Positions 49,798 to 61,974 are shown, numbered from the stretch's first letter. The stretch: DNA of 64,000 nt from Aeromicrobium erythreum (GCF_001509405.1 NZ_CP011502.1:1364001-1428000); one strand, 5' to 3'. Made by a program: numbers and translations. The notes: a model not told the origin generated them from the letters alone.

Positions 49798-50654
49798 GCC
49801 GCGTCCGCAGCCAGGCCGAGCGTCTGCTCGAGGAGGCCACGACCACGCTGACGGAGGCCGGCGTCGCCTCGCCGCGGGTCGACGCGGAGCTGCTCCTCGC
49901 CCACGTCACCGGCACCCCGCGCGGCATGCTGCTCGGCGCACGCCTCCAGGGTCCGCAGCTGCAGGTCTACCGCGACATGGTCGCGGCGCGCGCCCGGCGC
50001 GTCCCGCTGCAGCACCTCACCGGCTCTGCCGGCTTCCGCTACGTCGACCTCGAGGTCGGTCCCGGCGTGTTCGTCCCGCGTCCGGAGACCGAGCTGCTGG
50101 CGGGCTGGGCGGTCGAGCAGGCGTCGGCCGTGCTGTCCTCGGGTCGCTCGGCACCGCCCGTGGTCGTCGACCTCTGCACCGGGTCCGGCGCAATAGCGCT
50201 GTCCGTCGTGCACGAGGTGCCGCGGGCCCAGGTGCACGCCGTCGAGCTCGACGAGCAGGCGTTCGCGTGGGCGGAGCGCAACCTCGGCGACACGGGCGCC
50301 GACCTGCGGCTCGGCGACGCGTTCGAGGCCTTCGCCGACCTCGACGGCACCGTCGACGTCGTGGTGTGCAACCCGCCGTACATCCCGCTCGACGCGTGGG
50401 AGAGCGTGGCGCCCGAGGCCCGCGACCACGACCCGTCCCTGGCGCTCTGGTCGGGCGACGACGGGCTCGACGCCATGCGCCGCCTGGAGCGCACGGCGTG
50501 GCGCCTGCTGCGACCGGGCGGTGTCGTCGGGGCCGAGCACGCCGATGCGCAGGGGGAGTCGGCCCCCGCCGTGTTCGCCGGCCGGTGGGCCGACGTGCGC
50601 GACCACGCGGACCTCGCGGACCGGCCGCGGTACGTCACCGCGCGCCGTCCGTGA
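49794..50654 (+). CDS. prmC: Release-factor glutamine N5-methyltransferase
   Basis: A 286-residue SAM-dependent enzyme that methylates Gln of the GGQ motif in RF1 and RF2. An N-terminal helical substrate-binding domain is followed by the SAM motif [15 protein letters not shown] and the catalytic NPPY ([16 protein letters not shown]). ATG 49794 forms an ATGA overlap with prfA. Confidence 0.96.
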   Translation: MSRVRSQAERLLEEATTTLTEAGVASPRVDAELLLAHVTGTPRGMLLGARLQGPQLQVYRDMVAARARRVPLQHLTGSAGFRYVDLEVGPGVFVPRPETELLAGWAVEQASAVLSSGRSAPPVVVDLCTGSGAIALSVVHEVPRAQVHAVELDEQAFAWAERNLGDTGADLRLGDAFEAFADLDGTVDVVVCNPPYIPLDAWESVAPEARDHDPSLALWSGDDGLDAMRRLERTAWRLLRPGGVVGAEHADAQGESAPAVFAGRWADVRDHADLADRPRYVTARRP

Positions 50655-50707
50655 GCGGCTCGCCGCGCACGAGTCGGGACCTCCGGCGCGGCGCGGAGCG
50701 GGATCGA

Positions 50708-50713
50708 TAGGGT
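50708..50713 (+). promoter_or_regulatory. -10 element of the 50720 gene
   Basis: TAGGGT, 6 nt before ATG 50720. Confidence 0.5.
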
Positions 50714-50719
50714 CGCGAC

Positions 50720-51232
50720 ATGGTCGCCGAGCTCCTGATCCACGGGGCCGCCTTCGCCTTCGGGGTGGGATCGGCGATCCTCCCGGTGTTCCTCAACGCC
50801 GAGGTCTACGTCGTCGCCATGGGCGCGACGATGCAGGACTGGATGCTGTTCTGGGGCGTCATGGCGCTGAGCGTCGGCACGGTCGCGGGCAAGGCGCTCG
50901 TGTTCGTGCTGATCCGCGGCGGGTCGCAGCGCTTCCGTCGCGAGGCGCGCCGCTCCGAGCCCCGCTACCGGTTCACGGCCTGGCTGCGGCGGGTCGGCGA
51001 CCTGCTCCTGACCTGGCTCGACCGCCCGGTGCTCGGCGCGGCCACCGTGCTCCTCTCGTCCCTCCTGGCGGTGCCACCGCTCGCGGTGGTGACGATCCTG
51101 GCGCCGCTGTCGCGGCAGCGTCTCTGGGTGTTCCTCACGATGGTCTTCCTCGGTCGGACGGCGCAGTTCCTGGCGCTCGCGTTCCTCGTGCACGGGCTCG
51201 ACCTGCTGGACGCCGTGCACGACCTGTGGTGA
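50720..51232 (+). CDS. Four-helix membrane protein, VTT/DedA-like
   Basis: A 170-residue protein with hydrophobic segments at about 5-25, 40-65, 100-125 and 135-160. A cationic loop (QRFRREARRSEPRYRF) divides it. The GTVAGKALVFVLIRG segment and overall layout recall small DedA/YqaA-like VTT-domain proteins, but the match is weak. It separates prmC from tsaC and has its own leaderless promoter. Confidence 0.55.
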   Translation: MVAELLIHGAAFAFGVGSAILPVFLNAEVYVVAMGATMQDWMLFWGVMALSVGTVAGKALVFVLIRGGSQRFRREARRSEPRYRFTAWLRRVGDLLLTWLDRPVLGAATVLLSSLLAVPPLAVVTILAPLSRQRLWVFLTMVFLGRTAQFLALAFLVHGLDLLDAVHDLW

Positions 51233-51255
51233 CCGCTGGGCCCACCCGCGCCCGC

Positions 51256-51261
51256 TAGGGT
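51256..51261 (+). promoter_or_regulatory. -10 element of the tsaC-wecA transcript
   Basis: TAGGGT, 6 nt before GTG 51268. Confidence 0.55.
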
Positions 51262-51267
51262 GGCCCG

Positions 51268-51912
51268 GTGAGGTACGACTGCGCCGACGAGGAGATGCGC
51301 CGCACCGGCGTCGACGCCGCCCAGGCGGCACTGGAGGCCGGCGAGCTCGCCGTGCTGCCCACCGACACCGTCTACGGCCTGGCCGCCGACGCGTTCTCGC
51401 CCGAGGCCGTCCAGCGCCTGCTGGACGCCAAGGGGCGCACGCGCCAGAAGCCGCCACCGGTCCTGGTCGGGGCGCCGACGACGCTCGAGGCCCTGGTCAC
51501 CGAGGTGCCGGGATGGCTGCGCTCGATGACCACCGAGCTGTGGCCCGGACCTCTCACGGTGGTGTGCCGGCAGCAGCCGTCTCTCACGTGGGACCTGGGG
51601 GAGACCCACCACACCGTCGCGGTGCGCATGCCCGACCACCCCGTCGCGCTCGGTCTGCTCAAGCAGACCGGGCCGCTCGCCGTGAGCAGCGCGAACCTGA
51701 CCGGTGAGCCGGCCGCCACCACGATCGAGGACGCCGAGCGGATGCTGGGCACGTCCGTCAGCGTCTACCTCGACGCCGGTCAGAGCCCCGGGGGCACCGC
51801 GTCCACCATCCTCGACGTCACGGGCGCGACGCCCCGCATCCTGCGCGAGGGTCCGATCGGGCTCGACGTGCTCCACCGGTTCAACAACACGGTGGAGCCG
51901 CTCGGTGCGTGA
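51268..51912 (+). CDS. tsaC: L-threonylcarbamoyladenylate synthase (Sua5/YrdC/YwlC)
   Basis: A 214-residue YrdC-domain enzyme that makes the threonylcarbamoyl donor for the t6A tRNA modification. The motifs LPTDTVYGLAADAF, KGRTRQKPPPVLV, LWPGPLTVV and SSANLTGEPAATT are all present. It is the single-domain type without the Sua5 extension. It overlaps wecA by 8 nt, a standard actinobacterial order. Confidence 0.95.
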   Translation: MRYDCADEEMRRTGVDAAQAALEAGELAVLPTDTVYGLAADAFSPEAVQRLLDAKGRTRQKPPPVLVGAPTTLEALVTEVPGWLRSMTTELWPGPLTVVCRQQPSLTWDLGETHHTVAVRMPDHPVALGLLKQTGPLAVSSANLTGEPAATTIEDAERMLGTSVSVYLDAGQSPGGTASTILDVTGATPRILREGPIGLDVLHRFNNTVEPLGA

Positions 51913-53032
51913 GTACCTCGTCGTCTTCGGCGTCGCCCTGGGGGTGACCTACCTCCTCGCCTCGATCGCCAGGACGCTCGCGATGCGCTTCGGAGCCGTC
52001 GCCAAGGTGCGTGACCGCGACGTGCACGCGATCCCCACCCCGTACTTCGGGGGCCCCGCCATGCTCGGCGGGCTCGTCTCGGCCTACCTGGTGGCGACCC
52101 ACCTGCCGTTCCTGTCCCGCAACGAGGACGCCGTCTTCGGCGACGCCCGCGCCGTCATCGTGGGCGGTGCCGTCATCTGCCTCGTCGGCGTGATCGACGA
52201 CCTCTTCGAGCTCGACGCGCTCAGCAAGTTCGCCGGCCAGGTCATGGCCGGCGTCGTCGTCGTCGCGATGGGCCTGCAGTTCCTCTACCTGCCGCTGTAC
52301 AACAACTACCTCGGACTCGACAACGCGCAGTCGATCATCTTCACGGTGCTGCTGATCGTCACCACCGCGAACGCCGTCAACTTCGTCGACGGCCTCGACG
52401 GGCTGGCCGCCGGCATGGTCGCGATCGGCGCGGTGGCCTTCTTCTCCTACGCCTTCTCCCTCGCGGTCGTGAACGGCGAGGCACGCGCCATCGGCGCCGC
52501 GCTGCTCACGGCCGCCCTGGCGGGCGCCTGCCTCGGCATCCTGCCGCACAACTTCTTCCCGGCCCGCATGTTCATCGGCGACTCCGGGTCGATGCTGATC
52601 GGCTTCGTGCTCGCGTGCTCCTCGATCAGCCTCACGGGACAGTTCCCGGCCACCAGCCTGTCCGAGGGCGTCGGTGGCGGGGCGGCGAGCTTCCTGCCCG
52701 CCCTGCTGCCGCTCTTCCTGCCGTTCGCGATCCTCATCGTGCCGTTCGTCGACCTGGGTCTCGCGGTCGTGCGCCGCACCCGGGCGGGACGGTCGCCGTT
52801 CAGCCCCGACAAGATGCACATCCACCACCGGCTGCTCGAGATCGGGCACTCGCACCGTCGTGCCGTGCTGCTCATGTACGCCGCCGCCGGCCTGGTGGCC
52901 TTCGGCAGCGTCGTGGTGAGCCTGTTCAGCGGCTGGCAGTCGATCGTCGGGTTCGGCGTGCTGAGCGTGCTCACGGCCGCGGCCGTCTTCGTGCTCCCAC
53001 GGCTCGAGCAGCGCGTCTGGGACGGCTCGTGA
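51905..53032 (+). CDS. wecA: Undecaprenyl-phosphate GlcNAc-1-phosphate transferase (WecA/TagO/MraY-like)
   Basis: A 375-residue polytopic membrane enzyme with about 11 helices that starts cell-wall glycan synthesis on undecaprenyl phosphate. Catalytic motifs are DRDVHAIPTPYFGG, VIDDLFELDALSK, NFVDGLDGLAAG, GDSGSMLIGF and HIHHRLLE. In mycobacteria the equivalent Rv1302 also sits just before the ATP synthase genes. GTG 51905 is inside the end of tsaC. Confidence 0.93.
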   Translation: MREYLVVFGVALGVTYLLASIARTLAMRFGAVAKVRDRDVHAIPTPYFGGPAMLGGLVSAYLVATHLPFLSRNEDAVFGDARAVIVGGAVICLVGVIDDLFELDALSKFAGQVMAGVVVVAMGLQFLYLPLYNNYLGLDNAQSIIFTVLLIVTTANAVNFVDGLDGLAAGMVAIGAVAFFSYAFSLAVVNGEARAIGAALLTAALAGACLGILPHNFFPARMFIGDSGSMLIGFVLACSSISLTGQFPATSLSEGVGGGAASFLPALLPLFLPFAILIVPFVDLGLAVVRRTRAGRSPFSPDKMHIHHRLLEIGHSHRRAVLLMYAAAGLVAFGSVVVSLFSGWQSIVGFGVLSVLTAAAVFVLPRLEQRVWDGS

Positions 53033-53448
53033 GGTCCGCAGATCGGTCGGCCCTCGGCTCGCAGGCCCTGGCGTACGGGGCCGTCGTGGCTCTTGCCGCC
53101 GTCGCGGGGCTCGCCGTGCGGGGGACCGCCGGGCTGCTGGGCGCCCTGCTCGCGGGTGTCGTCGTCGCGGTGTTCCTCGGCTCGACGCCCGTCGTCCTGA
53201 ACCCGGTGGCGCGCTCGAGCCCGGTGCTCTCGCTCCCTGCGGCCGTGCTCTTCTTCCTCGTCAAGGCGTTCGCCGCCATGGCCGTGCTGTTCCTGCTCTT
53301 CGACGTCGGGGGAGTGGCCGAGCACGTCGACCGGCGCACCTTCGGGCTCGCCGCAGTGGTGTGCAGCCTGGTCTGGACCGCCTTGGCGCTGTGGTCCTTC
53401 CGGCGCCGCCGGGTCCTCACCTATGACCTGGGCGACACCCCGTCGTGA
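53029..53448 (+). CDS. AtpI-like ATP synthase accessory membrane protein
   Basis: A 139-residue protein with four membrane helices, in the position where Actinomycetes carry the atpI-type gene. Sequence conservation in this family is low, so the call rests on length, topology and location immediately before atpB. GTG 53029 overlaps the wecA stop by four bases. Confidence 0.7.
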   Translation: MRSADRSALGSQALAYGAVVALAAVAGLAVRGTAGLLGALLAGVVVAVFLGSTPVVLNPVARSSPVLSLPAAVLFFLVKAFAAMAVLFLLFDVGGVAEHVDRRTFGLAAVVCSLVWTALALWSFRRRRVLTYDLGDTPS

Positions 53449-53456
53449 CCCCCTGG

Positions 53457-53584
53457 TAGCCTCACTCATGCGCCGGACCGGATCCGCCCAGCGACCGGGC
53501 CCGACGTGAACGATGACGCTGGCCGTACTGCCGGATCGCCGACCTTCGTCGGAATCGACCGCGCCATGAGACAAAGGTGACCGA
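53457..53584 (+). promoter_or_regulatory. atp operon promoter and leader with short ORFs
   Basis: A TAGCCT -10 (53457-53462) is followed after only 5 nt by an ATG (53468) that opens a 13-codon frame ending at 53509. A second 18-codon frame runs from ATG 53513 to a TGA at 53567-53569. The leader ends with AAAGG before GTG 53585. The first frame has the same spacing as the leaderless genes in this window. Confidence 0.4.
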
Positions 53585-54391
53585 GTGACCCTCGCCTCGA
53601 CCGCCCTGGTGGCTGCCGCTGACGGCCCGCCGCAGCCCGGCCCCGGGAGCTTCCTGCTCCCGCCGACGTTCACGATCGGCGGGTGGGAGGTCAACAAGCC
53701 CGAGCTGTTCCTCGTGCTGTCGCTGGTGATCGTCTTCGCCTTCGCCTACGCCACGAGCCGCAAGGCCCAGGTCGTGCCCGGGCGCCTGCAGTTCGCCGGA
53801 GAGCTCGTGTACGGGTTCATCCGCAACTCCATCGCGCGCGACAACATCGGCAGCGCCGACTACATGAAGTACGTGCCGTACCTCTTCACGGTCTTCCTCT
53901 TCGTGCTGGTCAACAACTTCTACGGCGTCATCCCGGTGATCCAGTTCCCGTCGATGTCGAAGTTCGGCTTCCCCGTCGCGCTGGCCCTGGTCACGTGGCT
54001 GATCTACAACGTCGCCGGCATCGGCCGCCACGGCTTCTTCGGCTACCTCAAGCACCAGACGGTCCCGGCCGGCGCCAAGGGCCCGATCCTGATCGCCCTG
54101 GTGCCGCTGGAGTTCCTCTCCAACATCATCGTGCGCCCCTTCACGCTGGCGCTGCGTCTCTTCGCGACCATGTTCGCCGGTCACCTGCTGATCCTGCTGT
54201 TCTCGCTGGGTGCCGCGTACCTGGTCACGGGCTACGCCAACGCCGCCATCGGCATCCCGGCCGGCGTGCTCTCCTTCGTGCTCGGCATCGGGGTCAGCTT
54301 CCTCGACATGCTGATCATGTTCCTGCAGGCCTACGTCTTCACGCTGCTGACCGCGATGTACATCGGCAGCGCGATCGCCGACGAGCACTGA
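53585..54391 (+). CDS. atpB: ATP synthase F0 subunit a
   Basis: A 268-residue membrane subunit that forms the proton half-channels against the c-ring. The essential arginine lies in [18 protein letters not shown], and the last helices include [20 protein letters not shown]. The start is GTG 53585 with AAAGGTG upstream. Confidence 0.97.
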   Translation: MTLASTALVAAADGPPQPGPGSFLLPPTFTIGGWEVNKPELFLVLSLVIVFAFAYATSRKAQVVPGRLQFAGELVYGFIRNSIARDNIGSADYMKYVPYLFTVFLFVLVNNFYGVIPVIQFPSMSKFGFPVALALVTWLIYNVAGIGRHGFFGYLKHQTVPAGAKGPILIALVPLEFLSNIIVRPFTLALRLFATMFAGHLLILLFSLGAAYLVTGYANAAIGIPAGVLSFVLGIGVSFLDMLIMFLQAYVFTLLTAMYIGSAIADEH

Positions 54392-54467
54392 GCTCGGCCG
54401 GCTCCATCCGACCACTTCTCGACCCGCACCAGACGCGTCCGCGTCGTCACGAAAGGAAAGAACCGTC

Positions 54468-54680
54468 ATGAATGGTTCCATCGCCACCGTCGGCCTCGGC
54501 CTCGCTGCCATCGGCCCGGCCATCGCCGTCGGTCTGATCTTCGCCGCCTACGTCACGGGCGTCGCCCGTCAGCCCGAGGCGCAGGGCCGTCTCCAGGGCA
54601 TCGCGATCTTCGGCTTCGTCCTCGCGGAGCAGTTCTTCATCATCGCGCTGGCCCTCGCCTTCGTCTTCGGCTACAACTGA
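54468..54680 (+). CDS. atpE: ATP synthase F0 subunit c
   Basis: A 70-residue two-helix hairpin of the proteolipid ring. The polar loop is [10 protein letters not shown]. The proton-carrying carboxylate is Glu54 in [23 protein letters not shown] precedes ATG 54468; a strong site suits the high copy number needed. Confidence 0.97.
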   Translation: MNGSIATVGLGLAAIGPAIAVGLIFAAYVTGVARQPEAQGRLQGIAIFGFVLAEQFFIIALALAFVFGYN

Positions 54681-54703
54681 TCCTCTGCTAAGGGAGATTC
54701 ACC

Positions 54704-55243
54704 ATGAGCGCGATCCTGGTCGCAGCAGCTGAGGGGGAGGAGCACAACCCCCTGATCCCGGAGCTGCCGGAGATCGTCCTGGGCCTGGTGGTCCTGGGGA
54801 TCCTCTTCCTCCTGATCCGCAAGTTCGTCGTGCCCAACTTCGAGAAGGCCTTCGCCGAGCGCACGGCCGCGATCGAGGGCGGGATCGAGGAGGCCAAGTC
54901 GGCGCAGCAGGAGGCCCAGGCCGCGCTCGAGCAGTACACGGCGCAGCTCGCCGACGCCCGTCACGAGGCCGCTCGCATCCGCGAGGAGGCCAAGGAGCAG
55001 GGCGCGCAGATCATCGCCGAGCTCCGGGCCCAGGCCCAGGAGGAGGCTGCCCGCATCACCGCGACCGCGCACGCGCAGGTCGAGGCGGAGCGCTCGCAGG
55101 CCCTCGCCCAGCTCAAGTCCGAGGTGGGCTCGCTCGCCACGGACCTCGCCGGGCGCATCGTCGGTGAGTCGCTCGAGGACGAGGCGCGTCAGCGTCGCAC
55201 CGTCGAGCGCTTCATCACGGAGCTGGAGGGGTCGGCCAACTGA
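54704..55243 (+). CDS. atpF: ATP synthase F0 subunit b
   Basis: A 179-residue stator subunit: one N-terminal membrane helix (about 22-43) and a long Ala/Glu/Gln-rich coiled coil. AAGGGAGA precedes ATG 54704. The stop overlaps atpH by one base (TGATG). Confidence 0.95.
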   Translation: MSAILVAAAEGEEHNPLIPELPEIVLGLVVLGILFLLIRKFVVPNFEKAFAERTAAIEGGIEEAKSAQQEAQAALEQYTAQLADARHEAARIREEAKEQGAQIIAELRAQAQEEAARITATAHAQVEAERSQALAQLKSEVGSLATDLAGRIVGESLEDEARQRRTVERFITELEGSAN

Positions 55244-56040
55244 TGCGAGGCATCTCCGCGCGGTCCCTCGAGGGGGTCCTGTCCGCCGTCGAGTCGGCCC
55301 AGGACTCGGCGGACCTCGGCACGCAGCTGTTCGGCGTCGTGTCCCTGCTGGACGCCAACCCGGCGCTGCGCCGGGTGCTCACCGACCCGTCGACCGAGTC
55401 CGACGCCAAGGCGGGTCTCGCGTCCCGTGTGCTCGGCTCGCGGGTCGGTCCGGGCACGGTCGACGTCGTCCGCGCCGCCGCCGCCGCGCGGTGGAACGCC
55501 GGTCGTGACCTCGCCGACGCCCTCGAGACCGCCGGCGCCAGCGCCGTGGTCGCGCGGGCCGACGCCGCCGGCTCGCTAGAGCAGCTCGAGACCGAGCTGT
55601 TCGAGATCGGACGCGCCGTGGCCGCCGACGTCGAGCTCCGCGGTGTCGTGGCCGACCGGTCCTACCCGGCCCAGGCGAAGGCGACGCTGCTCGCGACGCT
55701 GTTCGGCTCCAAGGTCTCCACCGAGGCCCTCGAGCTGGCGCAGCAGGCCGTCGTGGCACGCACCGGCTCGTTCGAGAAGGTGCTCACCGCCTTCGGCGAC
55801 GTGGCCGCGCAGCGTCGTGACCGCGCCGTCGCCGTCGTGCGGGTCGCCTACGACCTCTCCGACGACGAGCGCACCCGGCTCGCCTCGGCCCTGGCCGCCA
55901 AGTACGGCCGCGACGTGCACCTCAACGTCGTCGTCGACCCGAGCGTCGTCGGAGGCATCGCCGTCTCCCTCGGCGGCGAGGTCGTCGACGGCACCATGTC
56001 CAGCCGGCTCGAGGCCGCCCGCCGGCGGCTCGCGGGCTGA
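55243..56040 (+). CDS. atpH: ATP synthase F1 subunit delta
   Basis: A 265-residue delta subunit, longer than the 175-180 residues of enterobacteria, as is normal in Actinomycetes. The C-terminal delta signature [23 protein letters not shown] is clear. It links the b stalk to the top of the alpha3beta3 head. Confidence 0.94.
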   Translation: MRGISARSLEGVLSAVESAQDSADLGTQLFGVVSLLDANPALRRVLTDPSTESDAKAGLASRVLGSRVGPGTVDVVRAAAAARWNAGRDLADALETAGASAVVARADAAGSLEQLETELFEIGRAVAADVELRGVVADRSYPAQAKATLLATLFGSKVSTEALELAQQAVVARTGSFEKVLTAFGDVAAQRRDRAVAVVRVAYDLSDDERTRLASALAAKYGRDVHLNVVVDPSVVGGIAVSLGGEVVDGTMSSRLEAARRRLAG

Positions 56041-56099
56041 CCCACCCCATTTCTTCCGGCTCCACCCAGCCACCAGACCCACAGAAGGCAGGCAGAAAC

Positions 56100-57740
56100 A
56101 TGACGGAACTCTCCATCCGTCCCGAGGAGATCCGCGACGCGCTGCAGCAGTTCGTCTCCGAGTACTCCCCGAGCGCCAGCAAGACCGAAGAGGTCGGCAT
56201 CGTCGCCGAGGCGGCGGACGGCATCGCGCGCGTCGAGGGTCTGCCCTCGGCCATGGCCAACGAGCTGCTCGAGTTCGAGGACGGCACGCTCGGCCTCGCG
56301 CTGAACCTCGACGTCCGCGAGATCGGTGTCGTCATCCTGGGTGACTTCGCCGGCATCGAGGAGGGCCAGAAGGTCAAGCGCACCGGCGAGGTGCTGTCCG
56401 TGCCCGTGGGCGACGGCTACCTCGGCCGCGTCGTGGACCCGCTGGGCGAGCCCATCGACGGTCTCGGCGAGATCGCCACCGACGGTCGTCGCGCCCTGGA
56501 GCTCCAGGCGCCCACCGTCGTGCAGCGCAAGTCGGTGCACGAGCCGCTCATGACCGGCATCAAGGCGATCGACTCGCTGACGCCGATCGGCCGTGGCCAG
56601 CGCCAGCTGATCATCGGCGACCGCCAGACCGGCAAGACCGCCATCGCGATCGACACGATCATCAACCAGAAGGAGTTCTGGGAGAGCGGCGACCCGACCA
56701 AGCAGGTCCGCTGCATCTACGTCGGCATCGGCCAGAAGGGCTCGACGATCGCCAGCGTGCGTGGCGCGCTCGAGGACGCCGGCGCGCTGGAGTACACGAC
56801 CATCGTGGCCGCTCCCGCCTCCGACTCCGCAGGCTTCAAGTACCTCGCCCCGTACACCGGCTCGGCCATCGGCCAGCACTGGATGTACCAGGGCAAGCAC
56901 GTCCTGATCATCTTCGACGACCTGTCGAAGCAGGCCGAGGCCTACCGCGCCGTCTCGCTGCTGCTGCGTCGTCCGCCGGGCCGCGAGGCCTACCCCGGCG
57001 ACGTCTTCTACCTCCACAGCCGGCTGCTCGAGCGTTGCGCCAAGCTCAACGACGAGCTCGGCGCGGGCTCGATGACGGGTCTGCCCGTCATCGAGACGAA
57101 GGCCAACGACGTGTCGGCCTACATCCCGACGAACGTCATCTCGATCACCGACGGCCAGATCTTCCTGCAGTCCGACCTCTTCAACGCCAACCAGCGTCCC
57201 GCGGTCGACGTCGGCATCTCGGTGTCGCGCGTCGGTGGTGCGGCGATGACGAAGGCCATGAAGGCGGTCACCGGCTCGCTCAAGGTCGACCTCGCGCAGT
57301 TCCGCGCCATGGAGGCCTTCGCCATGTTCGCCTCCGACCTCGACGCCGCCTCGAAGGCGCAGCTCGCCCGTGGCCAGCGCCTCATGGAGCTGTTCAAGCA
57401 GGGCCAGTACGCGCCGTTCCCGATGGAGCAGCAGGTCGTGTCGCTGTGGGCCGGTACCCAGGGCAAGCTCGACCCGGTGCCCGTGGAGGACATCAGCCGC
57501 TTCGAGGAGGAGTTCCTCGACTACGTCAAGCGCTCCCACGAGGGCATCTTCTCGGCGATCCGCGAGACCGGGAAGTTCGACGACGACACCGCGTCGTCGC
57601 TCGAGTCGGCCTACGAGGCGTTCGTCGAGCAGTTCGAGACCAGCGAGGGCGAGCGCATCTCGGTCGGTCGCGAGGAGTTCGAGGCTCTTGACGACGAGGA
57701 CGTCGAGCAGGAGCAGATCGTCAAGCAGAAGCGGAGCTGA
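56100..57740 (+). CDS. atpA: ATP synthase F1 subunit alpha
   Basis: A 546-residue non-catalytic nucleotide-binding subunit. The P-loop is [15 protein letters not shown], with the arginine-finger region [18 protein letters not shown]. The C-terminal acidic tail after [15 protein letters not shown] is typical of Actinomycetes. AGAAGGCAGG lies upstream, after a 59-nt gap. Confidence 0.98.
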   Translation: MTELSIRPEEIRDALQQFVSEYSPSASKTEEVGIVAEAADGIARVEGLPSAMANELLEFEDGTLGLALNLDVREIGVVILGDFAGIEEGQKVKRTGEVLSVPVGDGYLGRVVDPLGEPIDGLGEIATDGRRALELQAPTVVQRKSVHEPLMTGIKAIDSLTPIGRGQRQLIIGDRQTGKTAIAIDTIINQKEFWESGDPTKQVRCIYVGIGQKGSTIASVRGALEDAGALEYTTIVAAPASDSAGFKYLAPYTGSAIGQHWMYQGKHVLIIFDDLSKQAEAYRAVSLLLRRPPGREAYPGDVFYLHSRLLERCAKLNDELGAGSMTGLPVIETKANDVSAYIPTNVISITDGQIFLQSDLFNANQRPAVDVGISVSRVGGAAMTKAMKAVTGSLKVDLAQFRAMEAFAMFASDLDAASKAQLARGQRLMELFKQGQYAPFPMEQQVVSLWAGTQGKLDPVPVEDISRFEEEFLDYVKRSHEGIFSAIRETGKFDDDTASSLESAYEAFVEQFETSEGERISVGREEFEALDDEDVEQEQIVKQKRS

Positions 57741-57746
57741 CCCACT

Positions 57747-60128
<2,382 letters not shown>

Positions 60129-60129
<1 letters not shown>

Positions 60130-60503
60130 TGGCCGACACGTCGCTCCAGGTCGAGCTGGTCGCAGCCGACCGCGTCGTGTGGTCGGGCCAGGCCGACGAG
60201 GTCGTCGCGCGCACCGTCGAGGGTGACCTCGGCGTCCTCGTCGGGCACGCCCCGCTGCTGTCGGTCCTCGTGCCCGGCGTGGTGAAGATCAAGGCGGGCA
60301 CGGAGACCGTGGTCGCTGTCGTCGAGGACGGCTTCCTGTCCGTCGCCGACGACCGCGTCTCCATCCTCAGCGAGGACACGTCGCTGGTCTCCGAGCTCGA
60401 CCGCGAGCAGGTGCAGGCCGAGCTCGAGCAGGCGCGCTCGGCGGACGACACGGACGCGGTGCTGCGCGCCGAGGCCAAGCTGCGGGGCATCGAGCTCGCC
60501 TAG
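60129..60503 (+). CDS. atpC: ATP synthase F1 subunit epsilon
   Basis: A 124-residue subunit with the N-terminal beta-sandwich (VELVAADRVVWSGQADEVVARTVEGDLGVL, GHAPLLSVL) and a C-terminal helical hairpin. It overlaps atpD by one base and completes the standard BEFHAGDC order. Confidence 0.96.
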
Positions 60504-60536
60504 CACCGGACGACTGCCGGAGGAGGGAGGGGCCGG

Positions 60537-60983
60537 GTGCCCCTGTGGTTGTGGGCCGTGGACCTCGTCCTGGCCGCGATCGCCCTCAGCGTGCTCCTGC
60601 TGGCGGTGCTGGTGCTGCGGCGCCGGTACCTGGCGCGCCGGCTCGGTGCGTTCGACCTGAGCATCAACAAGCGCGACGCGGCGTCGGCCCAGGGCTGGAC
60701 CCTGGGCCTCGCCGTGTACCGGGGCAGCACGCTGGAGTGGTACCGCACGTTCTCGCTGCGGATGCGCCCCGCCTACCGCTTCACGCGCGACGCGATGCTG
60801 GTCGACGGCCGGCGCGAGCCGGTCGGGGGAGAGGTGCACGCGATCCACGACGGCCACGTGGTCGTCGCGACCGACAACGGGACCGCCGTGCGTCAGCTGG
60901 CGCTGACGCCTGCGGCGCTGACCGGTCTGCTCGCGTGGCTCGAGGCGTCGCCCCCCGGTCGCAGCGTCAGCACGGTCGTCTGA
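60537..60983 (+). CDS. DUF2550 domain-containing membrane-anchored protein
   Basis: A 148-residue protein with a single N-terminal helix (about 5-27) followed by a basic cytosolic domain starting RRRYLARRLGAFDLSI. The pattern RGWTLG-like (QGWTLGLAVYRGSTLEWYRTFSL) identifies the actinobacterial DUF2550, which regularly follows atpC. The role is unknown. GTG 60537 has an excellent GGAGGAGGGAGG site. Confidence 0.85.
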   Translation: MPLWLWAVDLVLAAIALSVLLLAVLVLRRRYLARRLGAFDLSINKRDAASAQGWTLGLAVYRGSTLEWYRTFSLRMRPAYRFTRDAMLVDGRREPVGGEVHAIHDGHVVVATDNGTAVRQLALTPAALTGLLAWLEASPPGRSVSTVV

Positions 60984-61036
60984 CGGCGCGGGACCGGACA
61001 GGCCTGGACGATCGGCCCGCCGCGTCGCCCAGGAGG

Positions 61037-61065
61037 TTGACGTCGCCCCAGGACTAGGCGACGAT
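61037..61065 (+). promoter_or_regulatory. Promoter of the small secreted peptide gene
   Basis: TTGACG (61037-61042), a 17-nt spacer and GACGAT (61060-61065). Start near 61072 excludes the in-frame ATG at 61064 and gives a leader of about 50 nt. Confidence 0.45.
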
Positions 61066-61123
61066 GACTCACACGAGCCATGCCCGGACGTCCCGGGTTC
61101 CCCCGATGGAACAGGTAGCCACC

Positions 61124-61297
61124 ATGAACCGCACCCTCAAGCGCCTCGTCGTCGCGACCTTCGCCTCGGCGGTCGCCGTCCTCCCGCTCTCGATGCCCGC
61201 GCAGGCCGACACCGGTACCAAGCCGGCCGCCACCAAGGTCGTCAAGGGCGACAGCACCGGCGGCGCGACCACCCAGCGCGCGATCGACTGGGAGTGA
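61124..61297 (+). CDS. Small secreted peptide of unknown function
   Basis: A 57-residue precursor. Residues 1-28 form a textbook signal peptide: basic MNRTLKR, hydrophobic core, then SMPAQA before the cut. The predicted mature peptide has only 29 residues, is Thr/Lys/Gly-rich, has no cysteine and ends AIDWE. I recognise no family. ATG 61124 is chosen because the signal peptide and promoter fit it. It is a monocistronic gene ending at a strong terminator. Confidence 0.6.
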   Translation: MNRTLKRLVVATFASAVAVLPLSMPAQADTGTKPAATKVVKGDSTGGATTQRAIDWE

Positions 61298-61318
61298 GCC
61301 CAGCACCACGCTGACCTG

Positions 61319-61359
61319 ACCGTCGCCCACGTCCCTTCCCCAGGGACGTGGGCGACGGT
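61319..61359. terminator. Bidirectional terminator
   Basis: A perfect 18-bp stem (ACCGTCGCCCACGTCCCT with its complement) around a 5-nt loop, between the secreted-peptide gene and the convergent adenosyltransferase gene. Confidence 0.85.
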
Positions 61360-61389
61360 GCGTCCGGGCGGGTGCAGCGGCAGTTCGGC

Positions 61390-61962
61390 TCAGCGCTCTC
61401 CGCCGGGCACCCACAACACGTCGCCGACCTCGCGGTTGGCGTAGCGGCCGAGGATGAACAGCAGGTCGCTCAGCCGGTTGAGGTAGCGCGCGGTGAGCGG
61501 GTTCATCGTCGGACCGTGCACCTCGATGGCGGCCCACGCGGACCGTTCGGCCCGTCGGGTCACGGTGCGCGCCACGTGCAGCGCCGACGCCGAGCGGGTG
61601 CCGCCTGGGAGGATGAAGGAGCGCAGCTTCTCGAGGCGCTCGTTGTAGTCGTCGCACCAGTGCTCCAGCCGGTCGACGTAGTCCGGCTCGACACGCAGCG
61701 GCGGGTGCTCCGGGTTCTCCACGACGGGGGCGCCGAGGTCGGCGCCGACGTCGAACAGGTCGTTCTGGACGTGACGCACGATCCGCACGACGTCGTCCTC
61801 GAGCTCGTCGAACGACAGCGCGAGGCCCAGCTGGCTGTTGGCCTCGTCGACGTCGGCGTAGGCGACCAGTCGCAGGTCGTTCTTCGACGTACGGCTGAAG
61901 TCGACGAGGTTCGTCGTGCCGTCGTCTCCGGTGCGGGTGTAGATGCGCGTCAGGTTGACCAT
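61390..61962 (-). CDS. Cob(I)alamin adenosyltransferase, PduO type
   Basis: A 190-residue enzyme that converts cob(I)alamin to adenosylcobalamin with ATP. Motifs are the N-terminal IYTRTGDDGTTNL, VDEANSQLGLA, the conserved FILPGGTRSASALHVARTV, and RRAERSA with RYLNRLSDLLF. The product is the cofactor of the divergent mutase gene. ATG 61962 is 6 nt from its -10. Confidence 0.95.
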   Translation of the reverse strand: MVNLTRIYTRTGDDGTTNLVDFSRTSKNDLRLVAYADVDEANSQLGLALSFDELEDDVVRIVRHVQNDLFDVGADLGAPVVENPEHPPLRVEPDYVDRLEHWCDDYNERLEKLRSFILPGGTRSASALHVARTVTRRAERSAWAAIEVHGPTMNPLTARYLNRLSDLLFILGRYANREVGDVLWVPGGER

Positions 61963-61968
61963 GGCCTC

Positions 61969-61974
61969 ACCCTA
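61969..61974 (-). promoter_or_regulatory. -10 element of the adenosyltransferase gene
   Basis: TAGGGT on the minus strand, 6 nt before ATG 61962. Confidence 0.55.

Noticed and set aside
53548..53575. GGAAT before atpB as a second SigR promoter
   Set aside because: No GTT occurs 18 nt downstream.
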